Source: Chelydra serpentina (taxonomy: Eukaryota; Chordata; Testudines; Chelydridae). From it: DNA of 64,000 nucleotides. The notes under the pieces are model-generated. The model was given only the letters and a program-made list of their open reading frames with translations. It made no database searches and had not been told where the DNA came from. A program made the translations under genes and the position numbers. How positions within the stretch are numbered: position 1 is the stretch's first letter; each line of letters starts with the position of its first letter. The DNA lies in NCBI GenBank assembly GCA_037349315.1, contig JBAIAC010000129.1:434001-498000 (forward strand), in the 5' to 3' direction. Shown piece by piece: positions 47,396 through 59,754 of the stretch.

Positions 47396-47981
47396 GCTGA
47401 GAGATTCAAGTTATTTAAACTTAATTTCTCTCTTCAAACCCCAAACTCAACAAAACAAACCCCTCCCAGGAGTTCTGGCTCCCCGTCCTGTGCTCTAGCC
47501 GCAGTCGCGAGCACCACTCCTCTCCCCGCACCCCAGCAGAACGCTCCTCTTCTCTTCTGCCCCATGGAGCAGCAGTGCCCACTTGCTCATGACATTGGTG
47601 TGTATTTTGACTGACGCTGCTGTTCTCCCAGGGAGACTCCCAGCATTTCCTGCAAATAGACCAAGGGGCCACAGACTAGTTATTTCACTACCTCCTGCAA
47701 TAGCGGTTCCCACCCGGTCATGCGATTTTTTTTGAAGAATATGTTTTGTGGCTAATTGGGTGATCCATGTGCTGCGAACACTGCTCCCTTGTCACTGGAT
47801 TCATGGCATTCTTGGGGTGGTGAGTAACTATAAAGCACACTTCTATCATGCCTGTTGCTATAGTATTTGGGTGCGGTAATGGTCAGTTCGTTATGCAGCA
47901 GCTCAGTGGGCTATCAAGAAAACTACTTTGGTAGCCTGCCACTCTCGTGCCTACAGAGGGGTCAGATGAGCAGACTTGTGT

Positions 47982-48664
47982 GTATAATTGTAGGACTGGA
48001 AGAGACCTCGAGAGGTCATCTAGACCAGGTCCCTGCGCTCACGGCAGGGCTGAGTCTTATCTAGACCATCCCTGACAGGTGTTTTTCTAACCTCTGGCCC
48101 TCCTCTTAAAAATCTCCAACGATGGAGATTCCACAACCTCCCTAGGCAATTTATTCCAGTGCTTAACCACCCTGACAGTATATTTTTCCTTATGTCCAAC
48201 CTAAACCTCCCTTGCTTCAATTTAAGCCCATTGTTTCTTATCTTCAGAGGTTAAGGAGAACAATTTTCCTCCTCCTTCCTTGTAACAACCTTTTATGTAC
48301 TTGAAATTGTTATCGTGTCTCTTTCCCCCCCACCCCCTTTTCTCCAGACTAAAGAAACCTAGTTGTTTCAATCTTCCCTCATAGGTCATGTTTTCAAGAC
48401 CTTTAATCATTTTTGTTGCTCTTCTCTGGACTTTCTCCACTTTGTCCCCATCTTTCCTGAAATGTGGCGCCCAGAACTGGACACAATGCTCCAGTTGAGG
48501 CCTCATCAGCGCAGAGTAGAGAGGAAAAATTACTTCTTTTGTCTGGCTTACAACACTCCTGCCTAATACATCCCAGCATGATGTTTGCTTTTTTTGCAAC
48601 CATGTTACACTGTTGACTCATATTTAGCTTGTGGTCCACCATGACCCCCAGATGCCTTCTGTAG
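47982..48664 (-). mobile_element. CR1 LINE 3' fragment
   Basis: On the minus strand, broken frames encode [48 protein letters not shown] and a C-terminal QGRFRLDIRKN segment. These are the end of a CR1 ORF2, closely related to but more diverged than the copy at 22851-24540. The 3' UTR begins near 48020 and 'agacctcgagaggtcatctagacc' is the CR1 3' end region. Frameshifts and stops are present. Confidence 0.85.
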
Positions 48665-48665
48665 T

Positions 48666-48915
48666 AACATAGTCCTCGCTTATACCTCTGAGGATGTTAA
48701 AGCACTTTACAAACGCGAATGAATTGTCAGTCTCTCTGCAGAGAAGGTAAATCCTGTATAAAGAGAGAGAGATGTTTGTGGCTAGCCTCAGGCGATACAA
48801 CGCCAGAGCTGGGAGTAGCACCCAGGGATCCAAGCCCTGTGTTTGCACAGCGCCTAGCACAGTGGGCTCCTGGTCCATTACTCGGGCACCTGGATGCTAT
48901 GGTAATATAAAGAAT
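48666..48915 (-). repeat. MIR-like SINE fragment
   Basis: The text AAAGCACTTTACAAACGCGA at 48700-48719 and GCGCCTAGCACAGTGGGCTC at 48850-48869 resembles MIR-family sequence read in reverse. It ends in an AT-rich 'aatataaagaataattaataat'. Confidence 0.45.
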
Positions 48916-49424
48916 AATTAATAATCTCTCTTCTGCTATAGAAACGAAAGGACACTGGCAGTTAGTTTTAGACACAGTTATGTTTTAAAAAAGGCTTTTC
49001 AGCAGAATAGAAATATTGTTCAGAATGTTCTACAATGTCAGTGAAACGAGGGTTCTGGTTGCACACGTCCTCCCGAAGGCTTGGGGACACCGTGTGCTAA
49101 ATTACTGTGGCTCACACTAGAGTCTGGAGACCCCCAACTGTGTGGGGCAGTGTCAAGCATTGTGTCAAGCACTGGACAAATACACGAAAGAGGGGAATCT
49201 TACAACCTGCTATAAGGCAAAATAATGATTACAGGCAAGGAAAAGCTTCTATACAAAGAGAGCAGTTCTAGTGGGGATGTGGTAGGAGGGTATAATAAGT
49301 GATGACTGGGCTAGAGATGGTGGGGAGGGTACTCCCTACCATCCGTTATGAGAACAAGGGTCAGCCAATTCCACTAAGAGATGACAAATGGAAAATTAAG
49401 CAAAAGAAATAGTTGTTTATGTAA

Positions 49425-49535
49425 TTAACTTGTGGAACTCATTGCTACAAGGAATCGTTGAGATCAGGAGCTTAGTAGGATTAAGAAAAACTATTGGACG
49501 TGCATATGGATAATAGAGCATCCATAAATACACAC
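49425..49535 (+). mobile_element. LINE ORF2 C-terminal relic
   Basis: AACTTGTGGAACTCATTGCT encodes NLWNSLL, then QGIVEIRSLVGLRKTIGRAYG, a CR1/L2-type ORF2 tail in the + orientation. Preceding sequence from about 49330 may belong to the same copy. Confidence 0.5.
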
Positions 49536-50744
49536 TTCCCATTAGTAAAGTTGTATGTGTTGTGGGAGGTGCCAAGCCGTAAGGTCATTCCCTAATGGCC
49601 CCCAGTAGGTGGTTTCTTGTGCCTTCTGCTGAAGCATCTGGTCCTGACCACTTGTGGAGACAGGACACTGGCGTAGCCGGACCGTGGGTTTGATTGGGTG
49701 TGGTGGCTGCTCTGTCCCTGAGAGACTGCAGTTGTTTGTAACAATTCTATTATACGCTAGCCATGAGCACAGCAAGATTGTACAGAGTCATTCAGGTAGT
49801 AGGTAATATTTGGTATTTGCCCCCGCAGGCCACTGGCTTAACAGTTGTCTGGAGCTAGAGAGCCAGAAGGTGAAGCTGACCTGTCTGCTGTTGCTGTCTG
49901 AGACAGATTAAACATGGTGAAAATGATGGACAGGAAGTGGGAGCTGAGTGGCCCAGTGAACAGATGTTCTTCAGGACATTGTTACAAGGACCCAAGGCGG
50001 GGGGGGGACATGGTTCTGTATGGGGCTTGAGCACCCCACTTGTCTACGTGCCTCTGGTGAGCGAGAGGGTCCTACACCAGCAGCGTCTGCAGAACTTAAG
50101 CTTTTGTTGTCAGAAAAATCAGCCTGTTTCTAGCTCTTACAGTTGTGAAGAGCTTTCAGAGTGTGACTGGTAAGGTGAGGTCTGCCTGAGCCTGCAACCA
50201 GCCAGCCGCAGTGCCTCTGCTACTGCTCAAGGCTCTCCTAAGCAGTGGCAGAGTAAAATGAACCAGGCTGTGGTCAGTTGCATTGATGCTATCTAGAATC
50301 CAGTGGGCATGCTCCTGCTGCTTCTGAGTAGCATCAAGGCCAGCCAGGCATTTGAGTTAACCATGGAGTCGAGGACAACACACAAATGACTGCTGGCGAA
50401 GGCAGAGTAGCAGAGAACTTTCCTTACAGCAGCCAAAAGGCTCTGGGGCTTGGTGTGAGGGGTAAGGGGAGGGAGACAGAGGTCCTTTTTCACAGTCATA
50501 TCTGTGGGATGGGCAAGTTTAAAATGGATTAGACGTGCACTCTCTGGGGCTGCTACAACAGACGGATCCAGTAGCAAGCTCCAGAGACAGCCAGTGGGAA
50601 TCCCAGTGTCCTCCCCTTTCCCAGAAAAAACAGATATTGGTTTTCTCACCAAGGTGTTGCCCGTGGGCTCGCTCATGGGCACCTCATTCATGTTTGTCCC
50701 GGGTCTGTGTCTGGAAGGCTTACTCCTCTGCTTAGTAGGTGGCC

Positions 50745-50960
50745 GTGGTCAGGACTCTAATCCCATCTCTGACACTGACATCCTTTGTGCCTTGGGTGAA
50801 TCACGTCACCTCTGCCTGGGCTGTCCCAGGTCCACCCATCTACAAAGTGGGGACAATGCCCCTGGGAAGGGTGTGGGGCTGGTAGTGAGGATTAGTGAAT
50901 CTGCAAAGTGCTCTATGAACGCTGAGCACTGCAGTCTAATCTGCATATGTTCTAGTCTAC
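50745..50960 (-). repeat. MIR-like SINE fragment
   Basis: The order of 'tgggtgaatcacgtcacctctgcctgggc', 'cccatctacaaagtggggacaatgcccc', 'gtgaggattagtgaa' and 'caaagtgctctatgaacgctgagcac' reproduces the reverse complement of a MIR element along most of its length. Confidence 0.65.
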
Positions 50961-53900
50961 TGGATCATTCCGCTCCTGAATTTTCCCCCAAGGGCGCACG
51001 CAGACAGAGATGGCTCTTTTGTTTGCGCCAACAATAGAACAAATGTTGGCTTTCTGAAAGGTCAGTGGCACTCCGGGTGGTGATTAGCCCCGCGTGTGCT
51101 GGGTGCAGAAATGGAGCTCTCCCTTCTGCTCTGGAATGAGGCTCCCTGCAATCTGGGAGTAGGTGGATGTGCTCACTCCAATCCGCTGCTTCCCTTCCCC
51201 CAGCTTGCCTGAGCCTTTCCCTTTGCAGGCCTGACAATCTCAGTAGTGTGCTTTCCTGTAGCTGCAGCTCCGTGCTGGGTGGGCTCAGAATTGCCGGCGA
51301 GCTGTTCTGGGTGAGGGGCTTGACAATTTGGGGGTGTGGCCTTGTTGGTGGGGGTGGGGTTTCGGGGACAGAGCCCCAATATAATGAGTCACTGCCCGGA
51401 TCGGGCATCAATAAGAATTAAAGGCAGCTCTAGAGACGTGGGACTGGAAGCACTGAGTGCAGTGTAAGCAAAACCCTGGGGTTCAAAAGCCCTTTGCAGT
51501 GACAGCAGGAAAATCTCCCGCATCTCTGCTTTTCCAGAGCAGGGTTTGGACTATTCTGAGACAAACTACTGGAGAAATTGGCTCTTCCTGGGGGAGCAGC
51601 TTTGTCAGTTGATTCTAATGGATAGACAGCGCTCCTACTGGGCCGGGTTTTCTCTGCCGACTGAGTTTTATGGCAGCTCTAGTAATGACATCCAACAGGA
51701 CCAGAAATGGGAGGTTCTGACTCCCATCTGGGTCAGGTTAATGCAAACACTGGGGCTTGGAATATGAATGGCCTGAGGGAATTGGGAATGGATTATGGAG
51801 CCTTTCATCTCCAGGCCACAAGATCTAAGCCAGTCCCGAGTAATGGTGGAAGGTTATTATACACTTACTGTTTGGTGGAGTGGCCTCCATCCAGACAAAC
51901 GGCTGCAATTTAAACACTTTACTGGTGTCTCAGCAGAGCCCAAGGATAAGTGGGAAATCTTCTGTTGCCTGTATAGGGGGCAGGTGCACTTGCGGTCTGT
52001 GCTGCACTTGCTCTGTGGACATACAAGCTCTATAGTGTGTGAATCCAGCACCCTTTGCTTGCATGAAACTGCCAAAGAGCAAGAGAACAGTGGTGGGCAA
52101 GGTGGGGCTGAGGGTTTTCTAGGCACGGCAGTCATGGGCTCGGCCAGGTCTCCCTTCCACCTTCCTGCTGGGGTCATTGATTTATCCTGAAAGCTCACCG
52201 CCAACAGCTAAGCAGCAGGTAATGCTATTGGTTCCCACGTGCTGCACCCACCCCAGGTGCCTGGGGGGCTCTTTGGAGCCATATTGAAATGTGCAGCCCA
52301 TAATCTTGCTCTGGTCTCTCAGTGCTGAGCTCCTTCCTGGCAGACAGGAGGGGGGAGGCTGCATCTCTGGCTGATGGGCTCAGGAAGGTTTTCCTTGCTG
52401 TCAGAGGGTCTCTCAGCCCCAGCTCCTGGGCTCTAGAACGTCAGCCAGGCTTTACAGGCAGAAGCTGCACTGGTTTAAGTTAAATCACTTTAAAAACCAA
52501 ATGACTTAAACAAGTGCAAGTCGGTGTGGCCGCACATGCGTCGGTCAGTCCTGGCTGCTGTGCGCTCCCAGGGGGCCTGGTCTGTCTTCCCCTTCCCCTC
52601 GCACCTGCTGGTGAATAAGGCTGGAAGAGTCGGCTTGGTGACAGGAAGAGCTCAACAAGCCAAGAACGGGGCCTGCGTCCTGAGGCATAGCCTGTGCGTC
52701 GCAGCTGCTGTGCATGGTGGGCGGAGACGTTCGGTCTTGCCCACTGCAGGGATGCCCCTAAGGGCACCACCCTCATTTCCAGGAGGCAGACGTACACCAC
52801 CCTGGGTCTAGGTGGATTTCTGCATGCTGGCACCTGACCTCTGCTGGCCACGCCTCCCTGTTAAAGCAGAGTCAGCAGGCTGCGTTGTAGGACTCTTGTC
52901 TCACCTTTTGGTCCTTGCTGGGTTGAGATCGGCGGTACCCAACACTGTAGCTGGGGGACAGGGGAAGGAGGCTAAACTCTCTTTCCCTGCTTTAGACGTA
53001 TTTCCTCTGCCCCAAATACCTCGCATCTTTGAAAACAAAAAGAAGCCCACAACTTTCCTGGATGATTCAATATCCTGGCTTCTGTGGAAACCCCAGCTGC
53101 ATCTGCTCCCTTTCTGCTGGAGCTGGGGCTGATCTCCTTTCTGCATCCCGCCTTTCCCCCTTTGCAGTGCTGGAATGCTTTGCTGATGTGCCCTCTGACA
53201 CACTGTGGTGCACGTTTATAGGGCTGCGTGAATTCCACGCAGCCTTCCCAGTGGGTCTTTGGGGAGCAGACACCCAAAGTCTCTTCCGTGGACAGTGAGT
53301 TTTGATTTTGATCACCTCCTTGGAGAGAGGGATATACTGGAGCTGGGTGCTGTGACAGCTACCGTGGCTGCCTTCAGATTCGGAGATTGAGGAATAGAAA
53401 GACAGGTGCATCTGCTTTCTTCAGAAAATATTACTGCCCATTTACTGATGCCAGAATAGAGAGATCTGCAGAGGCTTCTGAGGCCCAGGGCTGGATTTGG
53501 ATGGGCTTTCTCCTTCCCAATGTGTTGCTGAGAGCAGCATCTTCTGAGCTGTATCTTCTCCCAAAGCAGCGGAGACGTGGCTTGGATGGACGTGTGGCCT
53601 CACCAGAGGTGATGGCAGGTGTTTGTGGGGAAGCGTTTTGAGGGTCCCTGGGACATTCAGGATTGCATCATGTTCCTTTGCTCCCAGAGTACCTTCTAGA
53701 GTAACATTAGATTTATTTGAACTCCACCCAGGGCAAACCTTTGCCACAGTTCTTGGTGTCTTCCTTTGCCCTGGTAGCTGAATAAGTGGGATGTCCGTGT
53801 GGCTGTCCACTTCCCAGCTCCAGTGCTCTGTCCTGGCAGGGCCTGGGCTGGAACCTTCACTGCCAGCTGCATCCTGCCCTTGTTGCGAGGTGGGGGCCTC

Positions 53901-56661
53901 TCTGTGTCTGGGAGGCCAGCGGGAATTCTATCTCTGACATGTGTGCCTGAATTTGTCCCTCAAAATGATGATGCTGTTGGAAAGAAGCACAGTGTGTGCA
54001 GATGCTGAGGAAGCTCCTCTCACCATCAGCCCTCTGCCGAGGCTGCTCGGTCCTGACCCGCGGCCTCCCTGCTGTTCCAGTCCTGCGCTCCCTTGCAGCT
54101 CTGCCATGCTATCCTCACTGGGCTGGTACAATAGGGCGGGCTATTGCTGCTGGAATTCTCCTCCTTCCCCTCCATCGCAGAAATAACCAAGCCTAATGCC
54201 ATCGCCTCAGGATGGTCCGTTGAGGCTTCAGGCCCCCCCAGGCATGATCTGCCTGAGAAGTAACTGGTTTGGCTGGAGGCCTCTCAGTGTGTTATGCAGG
54301 GAGGGGGCGATGTGGTTACTGCAGGATTGACCCGGTGTCATTGGCAAGGCCTGTGTCACCCCACCTTGCACCCAGCTGGGGAGGCAGTGCTGGCTGCCAG
54401 CGACCCTGCAGGATCGCTGGGCCCCTGCTCGGGGGAGCAGCAGGCTGCCCATTTGGTCTGGAAGAGAATGGGCTGTACATGGGGAGTCCTAAGAAGATGA
54501 TGCTGGCTTGCCCCCAGTGAGGAATGAGCTGGAATTTCCATGTTGTGCCCTGTGTTTGCCAGCCTGCTCTCGTTCGGGATACTCTCCGTTCAGTCGTGGC
54601 GGGGGGAAGGTGGTTGGCTTTTCCTGGGGGGCCTGGAGCTCTGGTTGCTTGGTGTAGCCATGGTTTCGGTTGCTTGGTGGCAGTAGGCAGGGCTGACGCA
54701 GGGATAGGATGCTGGCTGCGTGGGTCTGCCTTTGGCCAGTGGGAAAGGAGCATCTTCTGCAGGAGACAACCTAAGAATGATTCCTTCTGGAAATAGCAGC
54801 ATGATCGCTACTGCCAGCCAACAGGGCCCTCCTTTAGAAGTGCAGTCCCCACTGTCTTTGCTTTGTGGGGGCTGGCAGCGCTAGGGGGCTGGGGCCATGC
54901 CCCGCATACAGGCACTGTGCTCTGAATTCCTGTGCTCCAGGCCTGCTTCACCGACCTTGCACCAGCACCTGTATTCTCTCTGTTTGCTCAGCCAGATAAA
55001 CCCCCTGAGATGCGGTGGCTCCTGGGGGACAGCAGGCTAGTGTGAGATCATGCAGTGTGTTCCCAGTACGTGGGGTGCAGGCCTGGCTCTGTACCTTACA
55101 CCCTACTGCAGGGAGCTGTGAATCTCTGACTTCTCCTATCAGCCCTCCAACTCCACTGACCGGTCTTGTCTGGGCACCCCTCTCTGGTGAGCCGGCAGCC
55201 GCCACTCTTATTTATTTACCTAGAGTGCTGTCAAGGAGACAGATTGCTTTTTGGGGGATGGGGTGTCTGTGCAGAAGCTCAGAGGAGGTGAAGAAAGGGA
55301 GGGGAGGGCTCCAGGGATGCCAGGTCTCTGGCAGGGTCCAACGCTCCCTTTCATCCCTAGGATGAAAGATCTGAAGCCGTCAGCTGGCACGCAGGCTCCT
55401 GGGGCTTGCTTGTTACTCCTTCCGCTGCCCCCCAACATAACCAGATTAAAAGCCCTGAGCTGTCTCTAGTGGGAGGCTTGTTGGAGTTCCCAGGTGGCTG
55501 CTACGCTGTGCAGGTAGCTAGGACCTTACCGAAGCTCAATGCACAACATTGTAGAGCAGAGACACTCCCAGCTGACGGCAGGCTTACCTTACTTTCACTC
55601 CAGCGGAGTTCTGAGATGTTGGAGAACCCTCATCCTCTGGCCGAGGGCATGCCAGCCAGGCCTGGCTGTTTACAAGGTCTAAGCTTACCCGGTCAGCTCT
55701 GGAGAAGCCAGCTCTGGTGTCAGACACACACACTGGGTGGGTCAGAATCCACAAACTCCCTGGAGCTGTCACTCCACCCCCACCCCCGCCCCAAGTTTCA
55801 TTCCTTTTTCTTTCCCTGGCATCAGACTAACGTGCTTGTCTCCTAATCACCAGCACGTCATTGTACAGCGGAAGCCAGGATCCAACAGGACTGAAGCAGC
55901 CTGGAATGAGTCAAACAGCAGCAGGTGCCAACACTTGTCTCTCAAGTCCCCTGGCATGAGAACTTTGCAGTGACCTTGTCTTCTCTGCCTGGGGCATGGG
56001 CACACATGCACGCAGGGGGCATTCTGTAGAGCACAGAGAGCCCTGAAGCGTGCTCTCCCAGCTCGGCTTGCCCTGGGTGATACGTGGTGGGGGAGGAGAG
56101 AACACTGCTGCACCCAGTGTAAGAAATGGGGTCAGATTAGGCCAGTTTTCAGGAGGTGCCCGTCCCAGTGGATCTGCTAGCTGGATTTCTCGCTGGCATG
56201 CTGCAGACAGGGAGAGATTCCGGGCAGAAATGCAGCTACTCGGAACACTCCACATCGAACCCGAATCAGCAAGCCCCAGCGCAAACACCTCTTCTTGTCT
56301 CCAGCTGCTTCCTGTTTGGCTTCTTAATGCAAGTTCTGTTTCATAACAGGAGTGAGGTTCTCCGGGTAGCACATTGTTGGGTGAGGACTCTGCTTCTCAA
56401 GAGGCTCCTAGCTGCTTTAGCTGGATGTGTAACGCTATGTGGAGAGGATGGGCAGGGTACATGGTTAAGCACTCAAACGTCAGGAAGTGCCAATGGTAAA
56501 GTCAGCAGTGCACCCTTAGCTCTACCCCCGTACGTGTGTGCAGCATTTGGATTGTGTTGTGCTTAAAGTACTGCACAGGATCTTTTCGGGGGAATAAGGC
56601 AAAGCGCCACATTTATTGGTAATACATGTATTAATCAACACTGTATCATATGCATATGATA

Positions 56662-56667
<6 letters not shown>

Positions 56668-56701
<34 letters not shown>
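56668..56701. repeat. (CA)n microsatellite, about 34 bp
   Basis: A CT then CA run (CTCTCTCTCACACACACACA...). It is short and likely polymorphic. Confidence 0.95.
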
Positions 56702-56704
<3 letters not shown>

Positions 56705-57261
56705 CCGTCTTGTTGTTACCAACTAATTGCTCCCCTTAACCTCACTGGCCAGGTGAGTTAGATGGGGGAGGGGTGGAGCTGGGCTTCTGCCAATCCAGAT
56801 TGATGCTCTGATGGTGACAAGACGAGACCCGGGGTCCTCTGCAAGACACCTCACATTTATAGCAGCTTCCCTCTCATGCAAATCTATTCCAGATGCGAAA
56901 TCTGAGTCTGTGTCCCTTGGTCCTTTGTGCTGCTTCCCTCTGGGTGTTGTCTTAATGTTGCCACATTTGTTTTCAAAGAGGGTGTTTTTAAAAGAAGGTG
57001 CTGGCTTCTAACTCCCAAGGCCATCAATATGTCTGATCTTCTTTAATGAGCCCACTTGACAAGTTTTATTGTTCTTGGGTCTGGCTTCCATCCCCTCTCC
57101 AACTGTTGCAGCTGTCTGGAGGTGCTGCCTTCCATACCTTCCTCATTCACACCTCATTCATTCAACAGGGCAATTGATTAAAAAGCGAGGGAGATCTTAT
57201 TCTACTCCTAGATGAAAAGATATTTCTCTTCTACCTTAACTATCCTTATAGGGGCTATAAC

Positions 57262-57432
57262 ATTATACCGAGGCTCAACACAAAGTTTCTATATAAGGAT
57301 TTGATACAAAGTCCCTATATCAAAGGACTTGATACAAAGTTGTATAAAAATAGAGGTTATGTATGGATAGACTTAATACAAGGTTATATGACGAGGCCTA
57401 ATACAAAGTCATATGAAAGTTATGTGAAGATG
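57262..57432. repeat. AT-rich diverged tandem repeat (ATACAAAGT family)
   Basis: The core ACAAAG or ACAAGG recurs at 57280, 57306, 57334, 57378 and 57403, that is every 25-28 bases with one 44-base gap. Each is preceded by TTGAT or TTAAT and followed by GTTATAT-like text. The copies are diverged. AT content contrasts with the rest of the gene region. Confidence 0.65.
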
Positions 57433-58084
57433 CTTAATGCAGAGATTTATCTACAATTGCACACTGCTTCCCAAATACCGCAATATAATGTAGACACGTG
57501 TCTTGCCTTTGCCTTGCGGGAGGGAGCTCTTGTCCTAGCTTTCATTTTGTGCACTCGCATTTTGCTCAGTGTCACGGTGCGCTAGCCAGGCGTGACCTTA
57601 GTCTGTGTGCTAAGGTCTTTTCTGTATAACGCAGGTACAGTATTGTAATAGTTTACTCTGCAATCCTGCAGCTGGTTCTGGGTGGGCAGCCCCCTCTGAA
57701 ATCGGTGCAAGCACCAGGCTCTGGGTGCTCAGAGCCAGTGGCAGGATCAGGCTCTAGTCAGCAACTGTGCACTACATACTCTTTAATCAACATCCACTGC
57801 CACCTTCTAGTCTAGCTCAGAGGATGAGTTTGCAGCTGCATTAGCTTTGGAGTTGGGTGGGCTGTATGTGCCAGCACATTTTCACCGGTAGTCTGCCATG
57901 TTGTACTTAGTGTGTAATGTTGTGTAAGAATTGTTTACTGCGTGCTTGCCACTTAAACAACTTTAATGATCACTGTGACATACACACAGGAGTTCACTGT
58001 ACTACAAACTCCGATATAATGCATCATGGTGCATGCAAAGGGGCACAGTTAGGGTAATATTTTGGCCTTATCTTTGGCATCTCC

Positions 58085-58175
58085 TGACAATTATTATTCA
58101 ATGCTTGTAATGCAGTAGCACCTAAAGGTCATGATGAGGTTGGGTTCCATGGTGCCAGGTGCTGAACAGATGTGA
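58085..58175. repeat. Possible MIR-like fragment
   Basis: 'taatgcagtagcacctaaaggtc...ggtgccaggtgctgaacag' resembles a diverged dispersed SINE seen in reptiles. Evidence is weak and boundaries are unclear. Confidence 0.3.
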
Positions 58176-58860
58176 TAGTCCCTTATCAGAGTACTTACCA
58201 GGTTCTCCACACTGTTTGATGTGAGATTTTTTAAATCCCCTGATATAGGGGTACTCAGCAGAACGCCTCGGCGGGACCGGCCTGACCTGCGCATTTTGGG
58301 ATGGCACAGGAGAGAGTTCCTCTCCTGCAAGCCTGGTACAACTTCTGCCTTGCAAAGGGCACTGTGGCAGCAAAGAAAGTGATTCAATCAATCCTGGTTT
58401 CATGCTATCCCTCTTGCTTCCCTCTCCCTCCCTCCCTCCCGGGGTTCTGCAGCCACACTGAAATGCACAGCCTCCCAGAATCCTGCTGCCTGCTTTCTTG
58501 CCCAAACGCCATCCTCTCCGGTCCTAGCTGGGACCTCTTTCATTTCAGAATTGCTCTCTGTAGTCTTAAGGCTCTGCATGGGCTTCCACCAGCCAGCCTC
58601 TCAGGCCAAGTCTCTCCCTCCTCCCCCGCCCCCCTTTCCCTGCTCACTCTTCATTGAGGACAAGCCTCTTCTGCGTCTGCACATGCACCCCACTGGAGGT
58701 GCAAGAGCCGCCTCCTGGCCATCTCCTGCCATCCGGAACAGCCTCCCTGTATGTCACTCAGAAACTCTCCTACTTTCTCCCCTCCACAAATGTTGTTTAA
58801 AAACACCTTTGTTGCATAAACCTCTTCCTGTATCCCCCCTCCTGCTACTGCCTTAAAACA

Positions 58861-59130
58861 AAACGAAAATAAGAAAGAAAAACTTGTAGCACCTTAGAGA
58901 CTAACAAATTTATTTCAGCATAAGCTTTCGTGGGTTAATACCCACTTCATCGGATGCATGGAATGAAATACATCCGATGAAGTGATGACATTCCATGCAT
59001 CCGATGAAGTGGGTATTAACCCACGAAAGCTTATGCTGAAATAAATTTGTTAGTCTCTAAGGTGCTACAAGTTTTTCTTTCTTATTTTCGTTTTGCTGAC
59101 ACAGACTAACACGGCTACTACACTTAAACC
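58861..59130 (+). mobile_element. Retroelement insertion with inverted 5' part forming a perfect palindrome
   Basis: A 12-bp duplication TGCCTTAAAACA flanks the insert at 58849-58860 and 59131-59142. Inside, 58859-58965 and 58989-59095 are exact reverse complements (107 bases each) around a 23-base spacer. The right arm continues into CAGACTAACACGGCTACTAC, the 3' end of the repeat, so the right arm is in normal orientation and the left arm is an inverted copy of the same segment. This is the structure expected from twin-primed reverse transcription. The family is a dispersed reptile retroelement that I cannot name with certainty. Confidence 0.85.
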
Positions 59131-59754
59131 TGCCTTAAAACAGATGCCCTAGACCATGTCTTCACCCTACCGTTTTCTGTAAGGTATCTGCCATGCTGCC
59201 CTGCTGTCTGATCTCATGCTGGAAAGTGGGGAGGTTTGGTCAGGAGGGTTTACCTTCTCTCTGAGGCCCAAGAGCCCCATGGGAATTCCATAGGTTTTCG
59301 AGGCTGGGGGGGGAGGGGGAGAGGGAGTGACCTGTGAGTCCCAAACAGTGTTGTGCTAGTTCTTGACAAGCAGCAAATGACCGGGATGAGTCAGAAATGA
59401 AGCTGAGCCTGTTAGCGTCGTGGTCCAGACCAAGTGAAGGTCCTCAGCAGTGAGCGCAGACGTGTAAGAGAAGAATGCGTTCTTAGTGTCTGGGGATGCG
59501 AGGAGAATGGTAACATCTCTCCAGCTCCCCCCCATCTCACCTGCTGTGGTACAGTCCAGTGAAGCAGGTCATTTAAACCAGCTGTTCTAATCCAAGCCCT
59601 GGGAAGTGGGGTGGTGTCTTTGGAGAGCTAGTGACCGAGTGCTTGGAGAGCTGGGTTTGGGGCCTGTCCCTTGTGCTGTTGACTGGCCATGGGGCTGGGG
59701 TGAGCCATGACCCAGCCCTGCTCCAGTTCCAATGTGCTCTTCTCTCTCTTCCAG

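Larger units (their letters stand above)
45748..59754 (+). other. IPO13: IPO13 intron 1 (14.0 kb)
   Basis: The donor GTGAGT and the acceptor TCTCTCTTCCAG are both strong. The intron starts with a C-rich array and carries MIR-like SINEs, a CR1 piece, LINE relics, two CA repeats, an AT-rich tandem tract and a retroelement with an inverted 5' end. Stretches 46160-47250, 49540-50740 and 50960-56665 show nothing else that I recognise. Confidence 0.85.
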
